Source of the DNA: Streptomyces minutiscleroticus
GTDB lineage: Bacteria; Actinomycetota; Actinomycetes; Streptomycetales; Streptomycetaceae
Reading direction: 5' to 3'
Assembly: GCF_014650875.1 (NCBI RefSeq)
Contig: NZ_BMVU01000006.1
Location: 1-64,000 of the forward strand
Length of the DNA: 64,000 bases
A model generated the notes under the pieces. That model did no database searches and was not told where the DNA came from. It saw only the letters and a program-made list of their open reading frames with translations. Shown here in pieces: positions 8,295-16,256 of this stretch (the stretch's first letter is position 1; every line of letters begins with the position of its first letter). A program made the position numbers and the translations under genes.

Positions 8295-8777
8295 TCACTG
8301 CGCCACGCGGCTCTCGAAGCACTCCTCGCCGGTGGCCGCGGCCGGCCGGAAACAGGCCCTGACGACGGTCCCGGGGAGGGTGACCGTCATGGGGGTGCAG
8401 CCGAAGGAATCGGCGTCCACGTCATCCTTGATCTCGGCGCGGCGGACCGGGTGTCCCGCGCCGTCCGCGCTCATCTCGATCCGGTCGTCGGCGCGCCCCC
8501 AGGTCCGCGCCCAACTGGTCCCGCACCACCGGCTGTAGCGCACTTCCATCCAGGCGCCGGTGGCCATGCGGCGCCTGGTGAGGGTGTCGGGCCGGGCGCC
8601 GCGCTTCGTGGCCATGGGGCTCCTGCCCTCGCAGGCGGCGCCCCGGCACCGTGGCTGGGCCGAGGACGCGGACGGCGTAACGGACGACTGCGGCTCACCG
8701 TGGTCACGCGTCAGCAGGAGGAGCACCACCGCCACTCCCCCGACGGCCACGGCACACACGGTCGCGAGTACGGCCAT
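8295..8777 (-). CDS. DUF2690 membrane-anchored protein
   Basis: A protein of about 160 aa with one N-terminal membrane segment (about residues 2-22), a short Ser/Thr/Pro linker and a DUF2690-type domain. The domain keeps its paired cysteines (CRGAACEG) and the VRYSRWCGTSWAR core. DUF2690 domains are small extracytoplasmic domains of unknown function common in Streptomyces. The start is uncertain: ATG 8777 or GTG 8786 both keep the membrane segment. The open frame continues far upstream but only as the shadow of the neighbouring acetyltransferase. Confidence 0.7.
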   Translation of the reverse strand: MAVLATVCAVAVGGVAVVLLLLTRDHGEPQSSVTPSASSAQPRCRGAACEGRSPMATKRGARPDTLTRRRMATGAWMEVRYSRWCGTSWARTWGRADDRIEMSADGAGHPVRRAEIKDDVDADSFGCTPMTVTLPGTVVRACFRPAAATGEECFESRVAQ

Positions 8778-9034
8778 GAGGGCCACCGTCCGGTGACCGG
8801 CCGGGGACGGTCTCCCGTTCCGTCGGCCGGGCCGCCGGGACCCGACCGGTGCACCAGGTGCGATGCCGACCCGGCAAAACGAGTGACCAGGAGAGAAGCC
8901 CCTGAGAACGGGCGGGCGGTGGCAGGCGTCCGGCCTCACGGCGCCCACACGGCCCGCCGGAGCGCTTCCGGGCTCGGACGCTGTCCGGTGGCCCCTCGTG
9001 GTCGGCCGGTCCGGGCCTTGGAAGCCCGGTCGCG

Positions 9035-9562
9035 TCACCCCTCCGCGGCCCTGTCGTGGAGGTCGAGGGCCCAGGTCTGGCCGACGAGGTCGTGGCCGAA
9101 GCTGTGGCAGGGCTCCTCGTCGACGAGGGCGAAGCCGAAGTGCTCGTAGATCCTGCGCGCGGACACGAGGTCGTCGGTGGTCCACAGCGTCACGCGGCGG
9201 TAGCCGGCCTCGCGGGCGAAGGTGAGGGACCGTTCGACGAGACGGGTGCCGAGACCGAGGCCCCGGGCGGCCGGTGCGACGAGCAGGACACGCACCCTGG
9301 CCACCTGCGGCCGGTCGCCGGCGACCAGGAACACGCAGCCCGCGCGTTCGCCGTCGGTCTCGGCGATCCAGCCCGCCTCCGCGGCCGGGGAGTGCCGTGC
9401 CGCGTAGTCGGCGACGATCCTGGCCACCAGGGCCTCGAAGTCGGTGTTCCAGCCGAACTGCCGGTCGTACAGCTCACCGTGGGCCATCACCACCCAGCCC
9501 AGGTCGCCGGGGCGGTCGGCACGGCGGACCACGACCTGCCGCTGGTGGACGCTCTTCGACAT
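9035..9562 (-). CDS. GNAT-family N-acetyltransferase
   Basis: A 175-aa GNAT protein. The acetyl-CoA-binding segment is visible: VRVLLVAPAARGLGLGTRLV with the R/Q-x-x-G-x-G/A pattern (about residues 95-114), followed by LWTTDDLVSARRIYEHFGF typical of the C-terminal half. ATG 9562 is preceded by GGAGAG. It diverges from a TetR gene 72 bases away with a palindrome between them, so that TetR probably controls it. The substrate is unknown. Confidence 0.88.
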   Translation of the reverse strand: MSKSVHQRQVVVRRADRPGDLGWVVMAHGELYDRQFGWNTDFEALVARIVADYAARHSPAAEAGWIAETDGERAGCVFLVAGDRPQVARVRVLLVAPAARGLGLGTRLVERSLTFAREAGYRRVTLWTTDDLVSARRIYEHFGFALVDEEPCHSFGHDLVGQTWALDLHDRAAEG

Positions 9563-9599
9563 GACGCACTCTCCGTATCGGGCCATTGCCGCGAGTTAC

Positions 9600-9615
9600 T
9601 GACACGAGTGTGTCA
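9600..9615. promoter_or_regulatory. Palindrome between GNAT and TetR genes
   Basis: TGACAC-GAGT-GTGTCA sits in the 72-bp divergent intergenic region, just upstream of a -10-like TAGGCT (9624-9629) for the TetR gene. It is the probable TetR operator. Confidence 0.65.
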
Positions 9616-9634
9616 CTCGCTTTAGGCTGGGTCC

Positions 9635-10231
9635 ATGTCCGCGAAGACCGCGAAGCCGTCCGCACGCCGGGCCCAGCTACTCGAAGCCGCCTACGAGTAC
9701 GCGCTCACCCACGGCCTGACCGATCTGTCGCTGCGCCCGCTGGCGGAGGCCGTCGGCTCCAGCACCCGGGTGCTGATGTTCCTGTTCGGCAACAAGGACG
9801 GACTCGTGCGGGCGCTGCTGGAACGCGCCCGCGCCGATGAGCTGGCCCTGCTGGCACGTCTTCGCCGGGACGACCGCCCCGCCGGCCTGGTTCCGGCGGC
9901 CGAGGAGGTGTGGAGATGGCTCGCCTCCGCCGGACACCGCCCCCTGCTGCGCCTGTGGGCCGAGACCTACACCCGCTCCCTCGTCGAACCCGACGGTCCC
10001 TGGGCCGGGTTCGCCAGGGCCACCGTGGACGACTGGCTCGACGTCCTGGCCGCCTGCCAGCCGGAGCCGGAACGGGACTCCGCGGACGGCGCCGTCCGCC
10101 GCACCCTGACGCTGGCGGTACTCCGGGGAGCGCTGCTCGACCTTCTCGCCACCGGCGACGAACCCAGAGTGACCGCCGCCGTCCACCACCAACTGGCCCT
10201 CCTGCGCCGCGAGGACCACGGCGACGCGTGA
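9635..10231 (+). CDS. TetR-family regulator
   Basis: A 198-aa TetR protein with an N-terminal HTH (DLSLRPLAEAVGSSTRVLMF, about residues 32-51) and a helical C-terminal domain. The start lies 5-6 bases beyond a -10-like TAGGCT, so the mRNA is probably leaderless. It is divergent from the GNAT gene and shares a palindromic operator with it. Ligand unknown. Confidence 0.88.
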   Translation: MSAKTAKPSARRAQLLEAAYEYALTHGLTDLSLRPLAEAVGSSTRVLMFLFGNKDGLVRALLERARADELALLARLRRDDRPAGLVPAAEEVWRWLASAGHRPLLRLWAETYTRSLVEPDGPWAGFARATVDDWLDVLAACQPEPERDSADGAVRRTLTLAVLRGALLDLLATGDEPRVTAAVHHQLALLRREDHGDA

Positions 10232-10440
10232 CCGCGGTCCAGCGGCCACCAGACCTCGTCCAGGAGCCGGGGGGCGAACCCGCCGCCCCGCGCAGCGGTG
10301 CCGTGCCCGGTCCCCAGGGATCGGCCGCGGCACACCGCGAGGACACACGGTGTGACCCGCGTACTTGCTCCCTTGCGATGACTTCGCCCGTCCCCGCCGG
10401 TCGTACAGGCGACGGCATCGGCACGGGAAGGCCACTCGAC

Positions 10441-10962
10441 ATGACCCACACGCTCAGCGCCCCCGCCCGCTCCGCGGCTGCGCCGCGGCGGGTGACGCGG
10501 GGCCTTGCGACCGGCTGCCTGGTGGCGGGGCCGCTGTTCCTCGGTGCGGGCATCGTCGGGGGACTCACCCGCGACGGGTTCGACTTCACCCGCAACGCCG
10601 TCAGCCGGCGCGCGCTGGGGGACCTGGGCTGGATCCGGACGACGGACTTCCTCCTCACCGCGGCCCTGCTCCTGGCCGGCTCCATCGGACTGCGCCGCGA
10701 GCTGCGGGGGAGAGCCGGCGTGACGTGGGGGCCGGTCCTGGTCGGTGTGTTCGGGGTCTCGTCCGTGGCCGCCGCCGTCTTCCCGGCCGACGCCGGAGCC
10801 GGATTCCCCTCCGGTACCCCCGCGTCCGCCTCGCTCAGCGCGCACGGCGCCCTGCACATGTTCAGCGGGACGACCCGCTGCCTCGCCCTGCGCGCCGCGT
10901 TCTTCGTCCTGGCCCGCCCGCTCACCGATCCGGCCCGCGACCAGTCCGCGGCGATCCGTTGA
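10441..10962 (+). CDS. DUF998-like membrane protein, C-terminally shortened
   Basis: A 173-aa protein with four recognisable hydrophobic segments and the family-like start LATGCLVAGPLFLGAGIVGGLTR then DGFDFTRNAVSRRALG. DUF998 proteins usually carry two more membrane helices at the C-terminus. Here the sequence after HGALHMFSGTTR loses that pattern and ends at FFVLARPLTDPARDQSAAIR, so the gene may be decaying. The start has a GGGAAGG-type ribosome binding site. It lies beside a decayed DUF4287 gene. Confidence 0.65.
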   Translation: MTHTLSAPARSAAAPRRVTRGLATGCLVAGPLFLGAGIVGGLTRDGFDFTRNAVSRRALGDLGWIRTTDFLLTAALLLAGSIGLRRELRGRAGVTWGPVLVGVFGVSSVAAAVFPADAGAGFPSGTPASASLSAHGALHMFSGTTRCLALRAAFFVLARPLTDPARDQSAAIR

Positions 10963-11017
10963 GCAGCGTCGGCGACACACCGTCACCATCAACCCGCTCA
11001 CGAAACGGAGACACACC

Positions 11018-11232
11018 ACGACCAGCACCGTGAAGGGCCCTGCCGGCCGCTTCCCCTCGATCGAGAAGAAGTACGGCCGGCCGATCGCACACTGGAAGGA
11101 ACTCGTCCGCTCCTCGCCGCTGACCAGGCACATGGAGCTCGTCTCCTGGCTCGAGTCCGAGCACGGCCTGGGACACGCCACGCCGACGCCCTGGTCGCCC
11201 ACACCCTCGCCGAGGACAGCGACGCACGGTGA
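11018..11232 (+). pseudogene. DUF4287 protein relic (ACG at start, 1-base frameshift)
   Basis: The sequence reads KGPAGRFPSIEKKYGRPIAH then WKELVRSSPLTRHMELVSWL, a clear DUF4287 domain. The expected start MTSTVKG is encoded with ACG (11018-11020) instead of ATG, although GGAG is properly spaced upstream; a GTG at 11030 is the only alternative. Near 11177 the frame breaks: after GLGHA the true continuation DALVAHTLAEDSDAR lies in the next frame and ends at TGA 11230. Losing one G from a GG pair explains the shift. It is a pseudogene, or one sequencing error plus an unusual start. Confidence 0.75.
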
Positions 11233-11319
11233 GCTCCCGCCCGGTGCCGACCGCGACGAGTGCCCCCGGCGATCAGCGACCGCTTCCTCGGGCGCGGCGG
11301 GCGGCCGGGAGCGCGGACG

Positions 11320-11360
11320 GGGCGGCGTGCCTCCGACACCGCGTCGGAGGCACGCCGCCC
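11320..11360. terminator. Bidirectional terminator, 18-bp perfect stem
   Basis: The arms 11320-11337 and 11343-11360 are perfectly complementary around ACCGC. It separates the plus-strand DUF998/DUF4287 side from the minus-strand DUF4097/ABC side. Confidence 0.88.
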
Positions 11361-11412
11361 AAGGCGGGACGAGCCGCTGGCCTCGGACCGCTGACCGGTT
11401 CTTCCCTCGCCA

Positions 11413-11856
11413 CCGCGGGTCGCGGTTGAACTTCGCGGCCGACCGGAGGTAGCCGAGCGCGGTCAGGCCCAGGCACCAGCCGACGGCGAGCCAGGCGTTG
11501 TGCCCGGTCCCGGTGGCCAGCAGCAGCCCGCGCAGCGTCTCGATGGCCGGTGCGAAGGGCTGGTACTCGGCGATCGGCCGGAACCAGCCGGGCATGGTGT
11601 CGGTGGGGACGGAGGCGCTGGAGACGAGGGGCAGGAGGATCAGCGGCATGGCGTTGTTGCTGGCGGCCTCGGCGTTCGGGCCGACCAGGCCCGTCCCGAC
11701 CGCGATCCAGACGATGCCCTCGGCCATACCGCCTCCGTTCGGACCGAGCAGGGAGAGGATCGTCCCCTCGGGAGCGGCCAGGTCGACGCCGTCGAGCACG
11801 ACCTCGTCGCCGTAGGACTTGCGCAGTCCGTTCGCCGCGATGGCCAAGCTGGCCAT
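11413..11856 (-). pseudogene. Fused relic of DrrA-like ATPase and DrrB-like permease
   Basis: The first about 41 residues (start MASLAIAANGLRKSYGDEVV) are the N-terminus of a DrrA-type ABC ATPase up to the Walker A start LGPNG. The frame then passes without a stop into the last third of an ABC-2 (DrrB-type) permease: GIVWIAVGTGLVGPNAEAAS, then SVPTDTMPGWFRPIAEYQPF, ending near KFNRDPR. The rest of both genes is missing, so one in-frame deletion of about 1.5 kb seems to have joined neighbours. The permease stop is also gone and the frame runs on into unrelated sequence. It sits 21 bases after the DUF4097 gene in the same operon. Confidence 0.85.
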
Positions 11857-11877
11857 GAGAGAGGCTCCCTGGACGCC

Positions 11878-12570
11878 TCAGAGGCTGCGGGCGGTGATGT
11901 CGCCGTAGGCGGTGGTCGCGTGGATGTCGAGCTGAGCGGCGGCACCGTCGCTGTTCTTGAGCGCGTTGTGGATCCGACCGTGGGACGTGCCGGCGTCCAG
12001 GGTCGCGGAGACGCCGCGGGCGGCGCCGACCGAGATCTCGCCGGACTCCGTACGCAGCGTCACCGTGCCGCGCACGGCCTCGGCGATGCGAAGGTCGCCC
12101 TTTTGGGTGCTGATGTCGCCGGAACCGCCCAGGCGGCCGATGGAGACGTCGCCGGCGGAGAGGGTGAGGCGGACACTGTCGGCCTCGTCGAGCTTGACCG
12201 AGCCCTGCGCACCCTCGAGGACGACGTCACCGAGCCGTCCGACGCCACGGAACTCGGCGGCGGCCGCCTTCGCCTCGACGTGGGAGCCGGCGGGCAGCTG
12301 GACGGTCACCTCGACGGATCCGGACGCCCCGAAGAGCTGGTTCTTCGCCTCCGCAGCCTCGATCCGCAGGACGCCGTCTCCGTAGACGACCTCGGTCCGC
12401 TCGGCCGCCTTCACATCGCGGTTCTTGGAGGCGTCCGCGGGCAGGACCTCGACGGTGGTGTCGGCCCGGTCGGCGGCGATGAACCTGATGCGCCCGGCGG
12501 GGAGGTCCATCACGGCCGTCACCGGGGCGGGGGTGTCGAACTTCCGCATCGTGCTCTGCTTCTCCTGCAT
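11878..12570 (-). CDS. DUF4097-family beta-repeat protein
   Basis: A 230-aa protein of short alternating beta-strand repeats (VRLTLSAGDVSIGRLGGSGD, ISTQKGDLRIAEA, LRTESGEISVG), the right-handed beta-helix pattern of DUF4097/adhesin-like proteins. There is no signal peptide. ATG 12570 has GAAGGAG upstream. It is first in an operon with the ABC relic and is divergent from a MarR/GbsR-like regulator. This gene order with a DrrAB-type exporter suggests a role tied to that exporter, which is broken here. Confidence 0.85.
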   Translation of the reverse strand: MQEKQSTMRKFDTPAPVTAVMDLPAGRIRFIAADRADTTVEVLPADASKNRDVKAAERTEVVYGDGVLRIEAAEAKNQLFGASGSVEVTVQLPAGSHVEAKAAAAEFRGVGRLGDVVLEGAQGSVKLDEADSVRLTLSAGDVSIGRLGGSGDISTQKGDLRIAEAVRGTVTLRTESGEISVGAARGVSATLDAGTSHGRIHNALKNSDGAAAQLDIHATTAYGDITARSL

Positions 12571-12608
12571 CGTGCACTCCTTCGGTCCGTCGTTTTCCGA
12601 TGACAGAA

Positions 12609-12637
12609 ACGCTACGTTGCATTCATTGATCCAGCAA
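12609..12637 (-). promoter_or_regulatory. Promoter of DUF4097 operon with overlapping operator
   Basis: On the minus strand TTGCTG (12637-12632) and TAGCGT (12614-12609) are 17 bases apart. An inverted pair TCATTG (12623-12628) / CAATGA (12635-12640) overlaps the -35, matching the palindrome at the divergent promoter. Confidence 0.65.
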
Positions 12638-12686
12638 TGAGGTTGTTGCGCATGAATCCAGTAACCGCAGGCCAGAATGCATAATT

Positions 12687-12742
12687 CGTTGCAACGGTCT
12701 CCGACTTAACGCAACAGATCTCGCGTCGTTCATTGCAATGAA
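12687..12742. promoter_or_regulatory. Operator palindromes and promoter of the divergent regulator
   Basis: TTCATTGCAATGAA (12729-12742) is a perfect 14-bp palindrome covering a -35 (TTGCAA, 12733-12738) that stands 18 bases from TACCCT (12757-12762). A further palindrome CGTTGCAACG lies at 12687-12696. Together with the half-sites at 12623-12640 they look like multiple sites for the adjacent regulator, repressing both directions. Confidence 0.7.
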
Positions 12743-12803
12743 CTGGCGGTGAACGCTACCCTGGAGGCACCGGAGGCCACGAAGGACCGTGAAGGAGACC
12801 GCG

Positions 12804-13538
12804 ATGCCGGGAGGCAGGCTCACCCAGCAGGAACGCCAGCAGATCGCGCTGGGACTGGCCGACGGCCTCGCCTACGCCGAGATCGCCAGACGCCTGGAGC
12901 GCCCCACCTCGACCGTCACACGTGAGGTGATGCGCAACGGCGGCCCCACCGGCTACCGCGCCGAGATCGCCCACCGCGCCACCGGACACCGCGCCCGCCG
13001 GCGCCGGCAGACCGCGCCCCGAGGAGCGGAGGCGCCCGCGCAGCCCTACGGGCGCGACGCCGAGGCCGTGCGCGCGTACGAGGAGACGTTCACCACCGTC
13101 CTCATGACCTCGGGCCTGCCCAGGATGATGGCGCGGGTCATGGCCTGCCTCTCCCTCACCGACACCGGCAGCCTCACCGCCGCCGAACTCGTCCAGCGCC
13201 TCGCGGTCAGCCCGGCGTCCGTCTCCAAAGCCATCGCCTTCCTCGAAGGCCAGGGCCTCGTCCGCCGGGAACGTGACGAACGCCGCCGCGAGCGCTACAC
13301 CGTCGGCGACGAGATCTGGTACGAGTCGATGATGGCCAGCGCCCGCGCCCTGACTCAGATCGTCGAGACCGCACGACAGGGCGCGGCCGTCCTCGGCCCC
13401 CACACCCCCGCCGGCACGCGCCTGGAGAACGTCGCCCGCTTCCTCGACTTCGTCAGCGAGAACACTCTCCGCGCCGCCGAACAGGCCCGTGACATCCTCC
13501 ACATCCGGCCCGAGACAGCCACCGACACCACCGTCTGA
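12804..13538 (+). CDS. MarR/GbsR-like regulator with N-terminal HTH_38-type domain
   Basis: A 244-aa regulator. Residues about 1-45 (RLTQQERQQIALGLADGLAY, then AEIARRLERPTSTVTREVMR) resemble the helix-turn-helix found at the start of IS30 transposases. Residues about 85-175 form a winged HTH of MarR/GbsR type (AAELVQRLAVSPASVSKAIA, then LEGQGLVRRERDERRRERYT). Two DNA-binding units in one protein fit the multiple palindromes in front of it. ATG 12804 has GGAG 7 bases upstream; GTG 12789 is an alternative. It is divergent from DUF4097 and is its probable repressor. Confidence 0.85.
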   Translation: MPGGRLTQQERQQIALGLADGLAYAEIARRLERPTSTVTREVMRNGGPTGYRAEIAHRATGHRARRRRQTAPRGAEAPAQPYGRDAEAVRAYEETFTTVLMTSGLPRMMARVMACLSLTDTGSLTAAELVQRLAVSPASVSKAIAFLEGQGLVRRERDERRRERYTVGDEIWYESMMASARALTQIVETARQGAAVLGPHTPAGTRLENVARFLDFVSENTLRAAEQARDILHIRPETATDTTV

Positions 13539-13632
13539 ACCACATCCGGGCCGCGGACGCGCGACCGCCGCGGCAGCCACAGCCGGCGGCATCCGCCGGG
13601 ACACCGGTGCACAGCACCGCCCGGACCGGCAA

Positions 13633-13672
<40 letters not shown>

Positions 13673-13791
13673 AGAATCGGTACGCCGGACGGGCGGTCCG
13701 CATGTCCTGCCGCACGGCTTACGGCACGACCCGGCCGCCGGCACCACCGCGGCGTTCGACGGATCGGGCCGCGCAACGGGTGAACACGCAG

Positions 13792-13830
13792 GCAGCCCCC
13801 GCCGGAAGGGGGGACTCCGGCCGGGGCTGC
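13792..13830. terminator. Terminator-like hairpin
   Basis: A 15-bp stem with one mismatch (13792-13806 with 13816-13830) and a 9-base loop. It lies 250 bases after the regulator and just before the symmetric element at 13837-13946. Confidence 0.55.
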
Positions 13831-13836
13831 GGCATG

Positions 13837-13946
13837 ATCGTGGAAGGGCGGTCGCCTACGCGGCGAAAGGCTCTGCAGGGCTTCAGCCGAACGATCGTCC
13901 CCGCAGGCGATAAGTGAGGCCCGGGGACACTGTCCCCTTCCACGAC
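13837..13946. ncRNA. Symmetric element flanked by 10-bp inverted repeats (possible structured RNA or MITE)
   Basis: CGTGGAAGGG (13839-13848) and CCCTTCCACG (13935-13944) are perfect inverted repeats around 86 bases. Inside are TCGCC-TACGC-GGCGA and a perfect hairpin GGGGACA-C-TGTCCCC (13923-13937). A 27-codon frame from ATG 13834 (MIVEGRSPTRRKALQGF...) ends at TGA 13915 but has no ribosome binding site. I do not recognise an RNA family. It could be a structured RNA on either strand or a small nonautonomous mobile element. Confidence 0.35.
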
Positions 13947-14136
13947 CACACCCTGCACAACGCAACGTGCGACGCGGATGTTCCCGCCCTCCCCCTCGGC
14001 ATTCCTCTCAGGTGCCGCGTCACGGCCCGCAGGGCGCGACCGCCCCCGCCTTCCCGACAGGGGGTCCGATCCCGTCCCGGGCATCGCGTCCCACCGCTAC
14101 CGAATCACCACATCGCCCCTGGTCAAAGGCGTGCCG

Positions 14137-14174
14137 ACGGGCCCGGCCGACTCGGTTGCGTCGGCCGGGCCCGT
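14137..14174 (-). terminator. Terminator of the DUF308-like gene
   Basis: ACGGGCCCGGCCGAC (14137-14151) pairs perfectly with 14160-14174 around an 8-base loop, 25 bases beyond the gene's stop. Confidence 0.85.
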
Positions 14175-14198
14175 GGCATCGGGTGCGGGCGGACCGGG

Positions 14199-14774
14199 TC
14201 ATGCCTCGCTGCGGGCGCGGTTCAGGCGGAGTGCGGAGACGAGGAAGAAGACGCCTCCGAGGAAGGCGTAGCCGGCGAGGGCTCCCAGCGAGGCGTCGCC
14301 GGTACCGGCCTGCGCGAAGAACGAGGCACCGGCGAGAGTGGAGATGGCGCCGCTGGCGATCATCGCCCACTGGCCGCCCAGTTTCCGGCGGACGGCCCCC
14401 ACGACGAGCTGGACGAGCCCCGAGGTGATGGCCCAGACTCCCCAGACCCGCAGGACGGCCGGGATGCCGGACGCGGCGGCGAAGGCCAGGCCGACGCCTG
14501 CCAGCAGGCTGATCGCGATGTTCGCGTACAGACCGGAAGCCGCGCCGCCGTTCGCCTTGGCGGACCTGAGGTCGACGACCGCGGCCGCCACGTCGAACAG
14601 CGGGTAGACCACCAGCAGCGTCACACTCAGCGGGCTCAGTGCGCCGGCGCTCGCGAACAGCAGGGCGGCCCACACCGCGGCGAACGCGAAGCGCAGGAAG
14701 TACAGCTTCCGCAGGGCCGGGGAAGCGTCGGCGGAGGTGGTGGCGGCGGGGGCCGGGGCGAGGGTGTTGTTCAT
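14199..14774 (-). CDS. DUF308-like integral membrane protein
   Basis: A 191-aa protein with about six hydrophobic helices and a repeated GLVQLVVGAVRRKLGGQWAM / SGAISTLAGASFF pattern like DUF308/HdeD-type membrane proteins. The N-terminus is a short Ala/Pro/Thr tail. ATG 14774 is chosen because GAAAGG precedes it; ATG 14819 lacks a site. Function unknown; relatives are often stress-induced. Confidence 0.75.
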   Translation of the reverse strand: MNNTLAPAPAATTSADASPALRKLYFLRFAFAAVWAALLFASAGALSPLSVTLLVVYPLFDVAAAVVDLRSAKANGGAASGLYANIAISLLAGVGLAFAAASGIPAVLRVWGVWAITSGLVQLVVGAVRRKLGGQWAMIASGAISTLAGASFFAQAGTGDASLGALAGYAFLGGVFFLVSALRLNRARSEA

Positions 14775-14897
14775 GGGTGTGCCTTTCAGGAGTGGAGTGA
14801 TGGGCGACGGCCGAGTCATCGCGCGTTCCGGTGAGTCATCGCGCGTTCCGGTCCGCTTCCTCGGCCAGGTGCGTGTCCGTGCCGGTCCGGCACACCG

Positions 14898-15245
14898 TCA
14901 CGGCGTCTCACCGCGGCCGGCCGCGGCGTCGCCGATGACCGCGTCACCACAGGAGTGGCCGGTCAGGACGACCGGACCGTCGACGCCGCCGCGAACGTCC
15001 TTGAGCACAGCGGTGTCCGCAGGAAGGCCGCGCACAGGATCGGCGGCGCGTCCGGGGCGGCCGACATGCCGGGGCCGCTGGATCACAGCGTTCCGGCTGG
15101 ACGAGCCGACGCGGGCGCCGTGCACCAGCGCCGCCGTCGACCCGGTGCCGGTCGGTTCGCCACCGGTCGCCTCCGAGCCGTCCGCGCCCTCGGCCCTGGA
15201 CGGCTCGGAGGCAGCGGCCGAAGCGGCGGTCACGACGTCGGCCAT
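14898..15245 (-). pseudogene. Alpha/beta hydrolase relic
   Basis: The 115-codon remnant keeps ALVHGARVGSSSRNAVIQR, then GLPADTAVLKDVRGGVDGP, then VVLTGHSCGDAVIGDAAAG. This is the N-terminal half of a secreted-esterase type alpha/beta hydrolase, whose usual nucleophile elbow is GHSYGG. Conserved Trp and Gly positions are mutated and the protein stops about 15 residues after the nucleophile, with no acid or histidine. The loss leaves the divergent TetR (15422) without its likely target. Confidence 0.75.
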
Positions 15246-15322
15246 GGCATCGGCCACGGCGGCAGGTTCCACGCCGGAGGAAGAGAACGTACGACAAAAA
15301 GTCACAAAGACGCCACCATCGC

Positions 15323-15398
15323 GAGGGAGAACGTTCGGTCTCGCGGACACAGTCAAGAGGACCGGCACGGTCGCCGTCAAGACCGAACGTTCTCCCTC
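15323..15398. promoter_or_regulatory. Paired TetR operators (19-bp inverted repeats)
   Basis: GAGGGAGAACGTTCGGTCT (15323-15341) and its exact reverse complement (15380-15398) are separated by 38 bases. Each arm holds the palindrome GAACGTTC. The second arm precedes a -10-like TACGCT (15409-15414) and the TetR start; the first would control the divergent hydrolase relic. Confidence 0.85.
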
Positions 15399-15421
15399 TT
15401 CGACTTGCTACGCTGTGCGGC

Positions 15422-16057
15422 ATGAGCCGGAGCACAGCAGGCAGCAGCACCTCCGAAGCGCGATCGCGGCTGCTCAGTACAGCGACCAAGATCTTCTACT
15501 CGGAGGGGATCCACTCCGTCGGCGTCGACCGCGTCATCACCGAGGCACAGGTGACCCGGGCCACGCTGTACCGGCACTTCTCCGGCAAGGACGACCTCGT
15601 CCTCGCCTACCTCGACCAGGCCGACCAGGCCATCCGGCAGCAGATCACCGCCGCCCGGGCGAGCGGCGGCTCGGCCGCCGACAAGGTCCGCGCCGTCGCC
15701 CGCTCCATCACCGACGGCATCCAGTCCCCCGGTTTCCGCGGCTGCGCCTTCCTCAACGCGGTGGCCGAATACCCCGACCCCGCCCACCCGATCCACCAAG
15801 CCGTCCTGGCCCACCGGCAGTGGTTCCTCGACACCGTCACCGACCTGCTGGCCCAGACCGGCGGAGAAGGCGCGGACGAAGCCGCCCGGCACCTCGTCAT
15901 GCTCCGGGACGGCGCCATGGCGGCCGGCTGCCTCTTCGATCCCCACCTGGTCAGCGAAACCTTCCTCCAGGGCGTCGAAGGCATCCTGCAGGCACGCACC
16001 ACCCCGACACCCTCCCCCAGCACCACCCCCTCCCCCACCGCGGACACGACCGTCTGA
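15422..16057 (+). CDS. TetR-family regulator
   Basis: A 211-aa TetR protein: HTH at about residues 32-55 (SVGVDRVITEAQVTRATLYR), C-terminal helical domain with the common GCAFLNAVAEYPDPAHP motif of the TetR_C_16/SCO-type group, and a low-complexity Pro/Ser/Thr tail. ATG 15422 lies 7 bases beyond TACGCT, so the mRNA is probably leaderless. Homologues with this motif usually control a divergent alpha/beta hydrolase, and here that gene has decayed. Confidence 0.9.
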   Translation: MSRSTAGSSTSEARSRLLSTATKIFYSEGIHSVGVDRVITEAQVTRATLYRHFSGKDDLVLAYLDQADQAIRQQITAARASGGSAADKVRAVARSITDGIQSPGFRGCAFLNAVAEYPDPAHPIHQAVLAHRQWFLDTVTDLLAQTGGEGADEAARHLVMLRDGAMAAGCLFDPHLVSETFLQGVEGILQARTTPTPSPSTTPSPTADTTV

Positions 16058-16256
16058 AGGCTCACCCGCCGGACGCCACGGCCGTACCCACAGTGGAGGG
16101 TGGACCTGCCGAGGGCGGGCTTCCGGTCAGACCTGCACCGGGTTCGGCAGAACGCCGTCCGACCGGCCCGGAAGCCCCGCAGCGCTCGGCACCGGTACCC
16201 CCGGGGACATGGGCAAAGGCGATCCCCGAGCGGTGACTTCATGTGAGGCTATGCCC

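Noticed and set aside
9967..11412. Continuation of the fused ABC relic frame for another 480 codons
   Set aside because: After the DrrB-like end (FNRDPR) the frame only reads antisense of DUF4287, DUF998 and TetR; it is open because the natural stop was lost.
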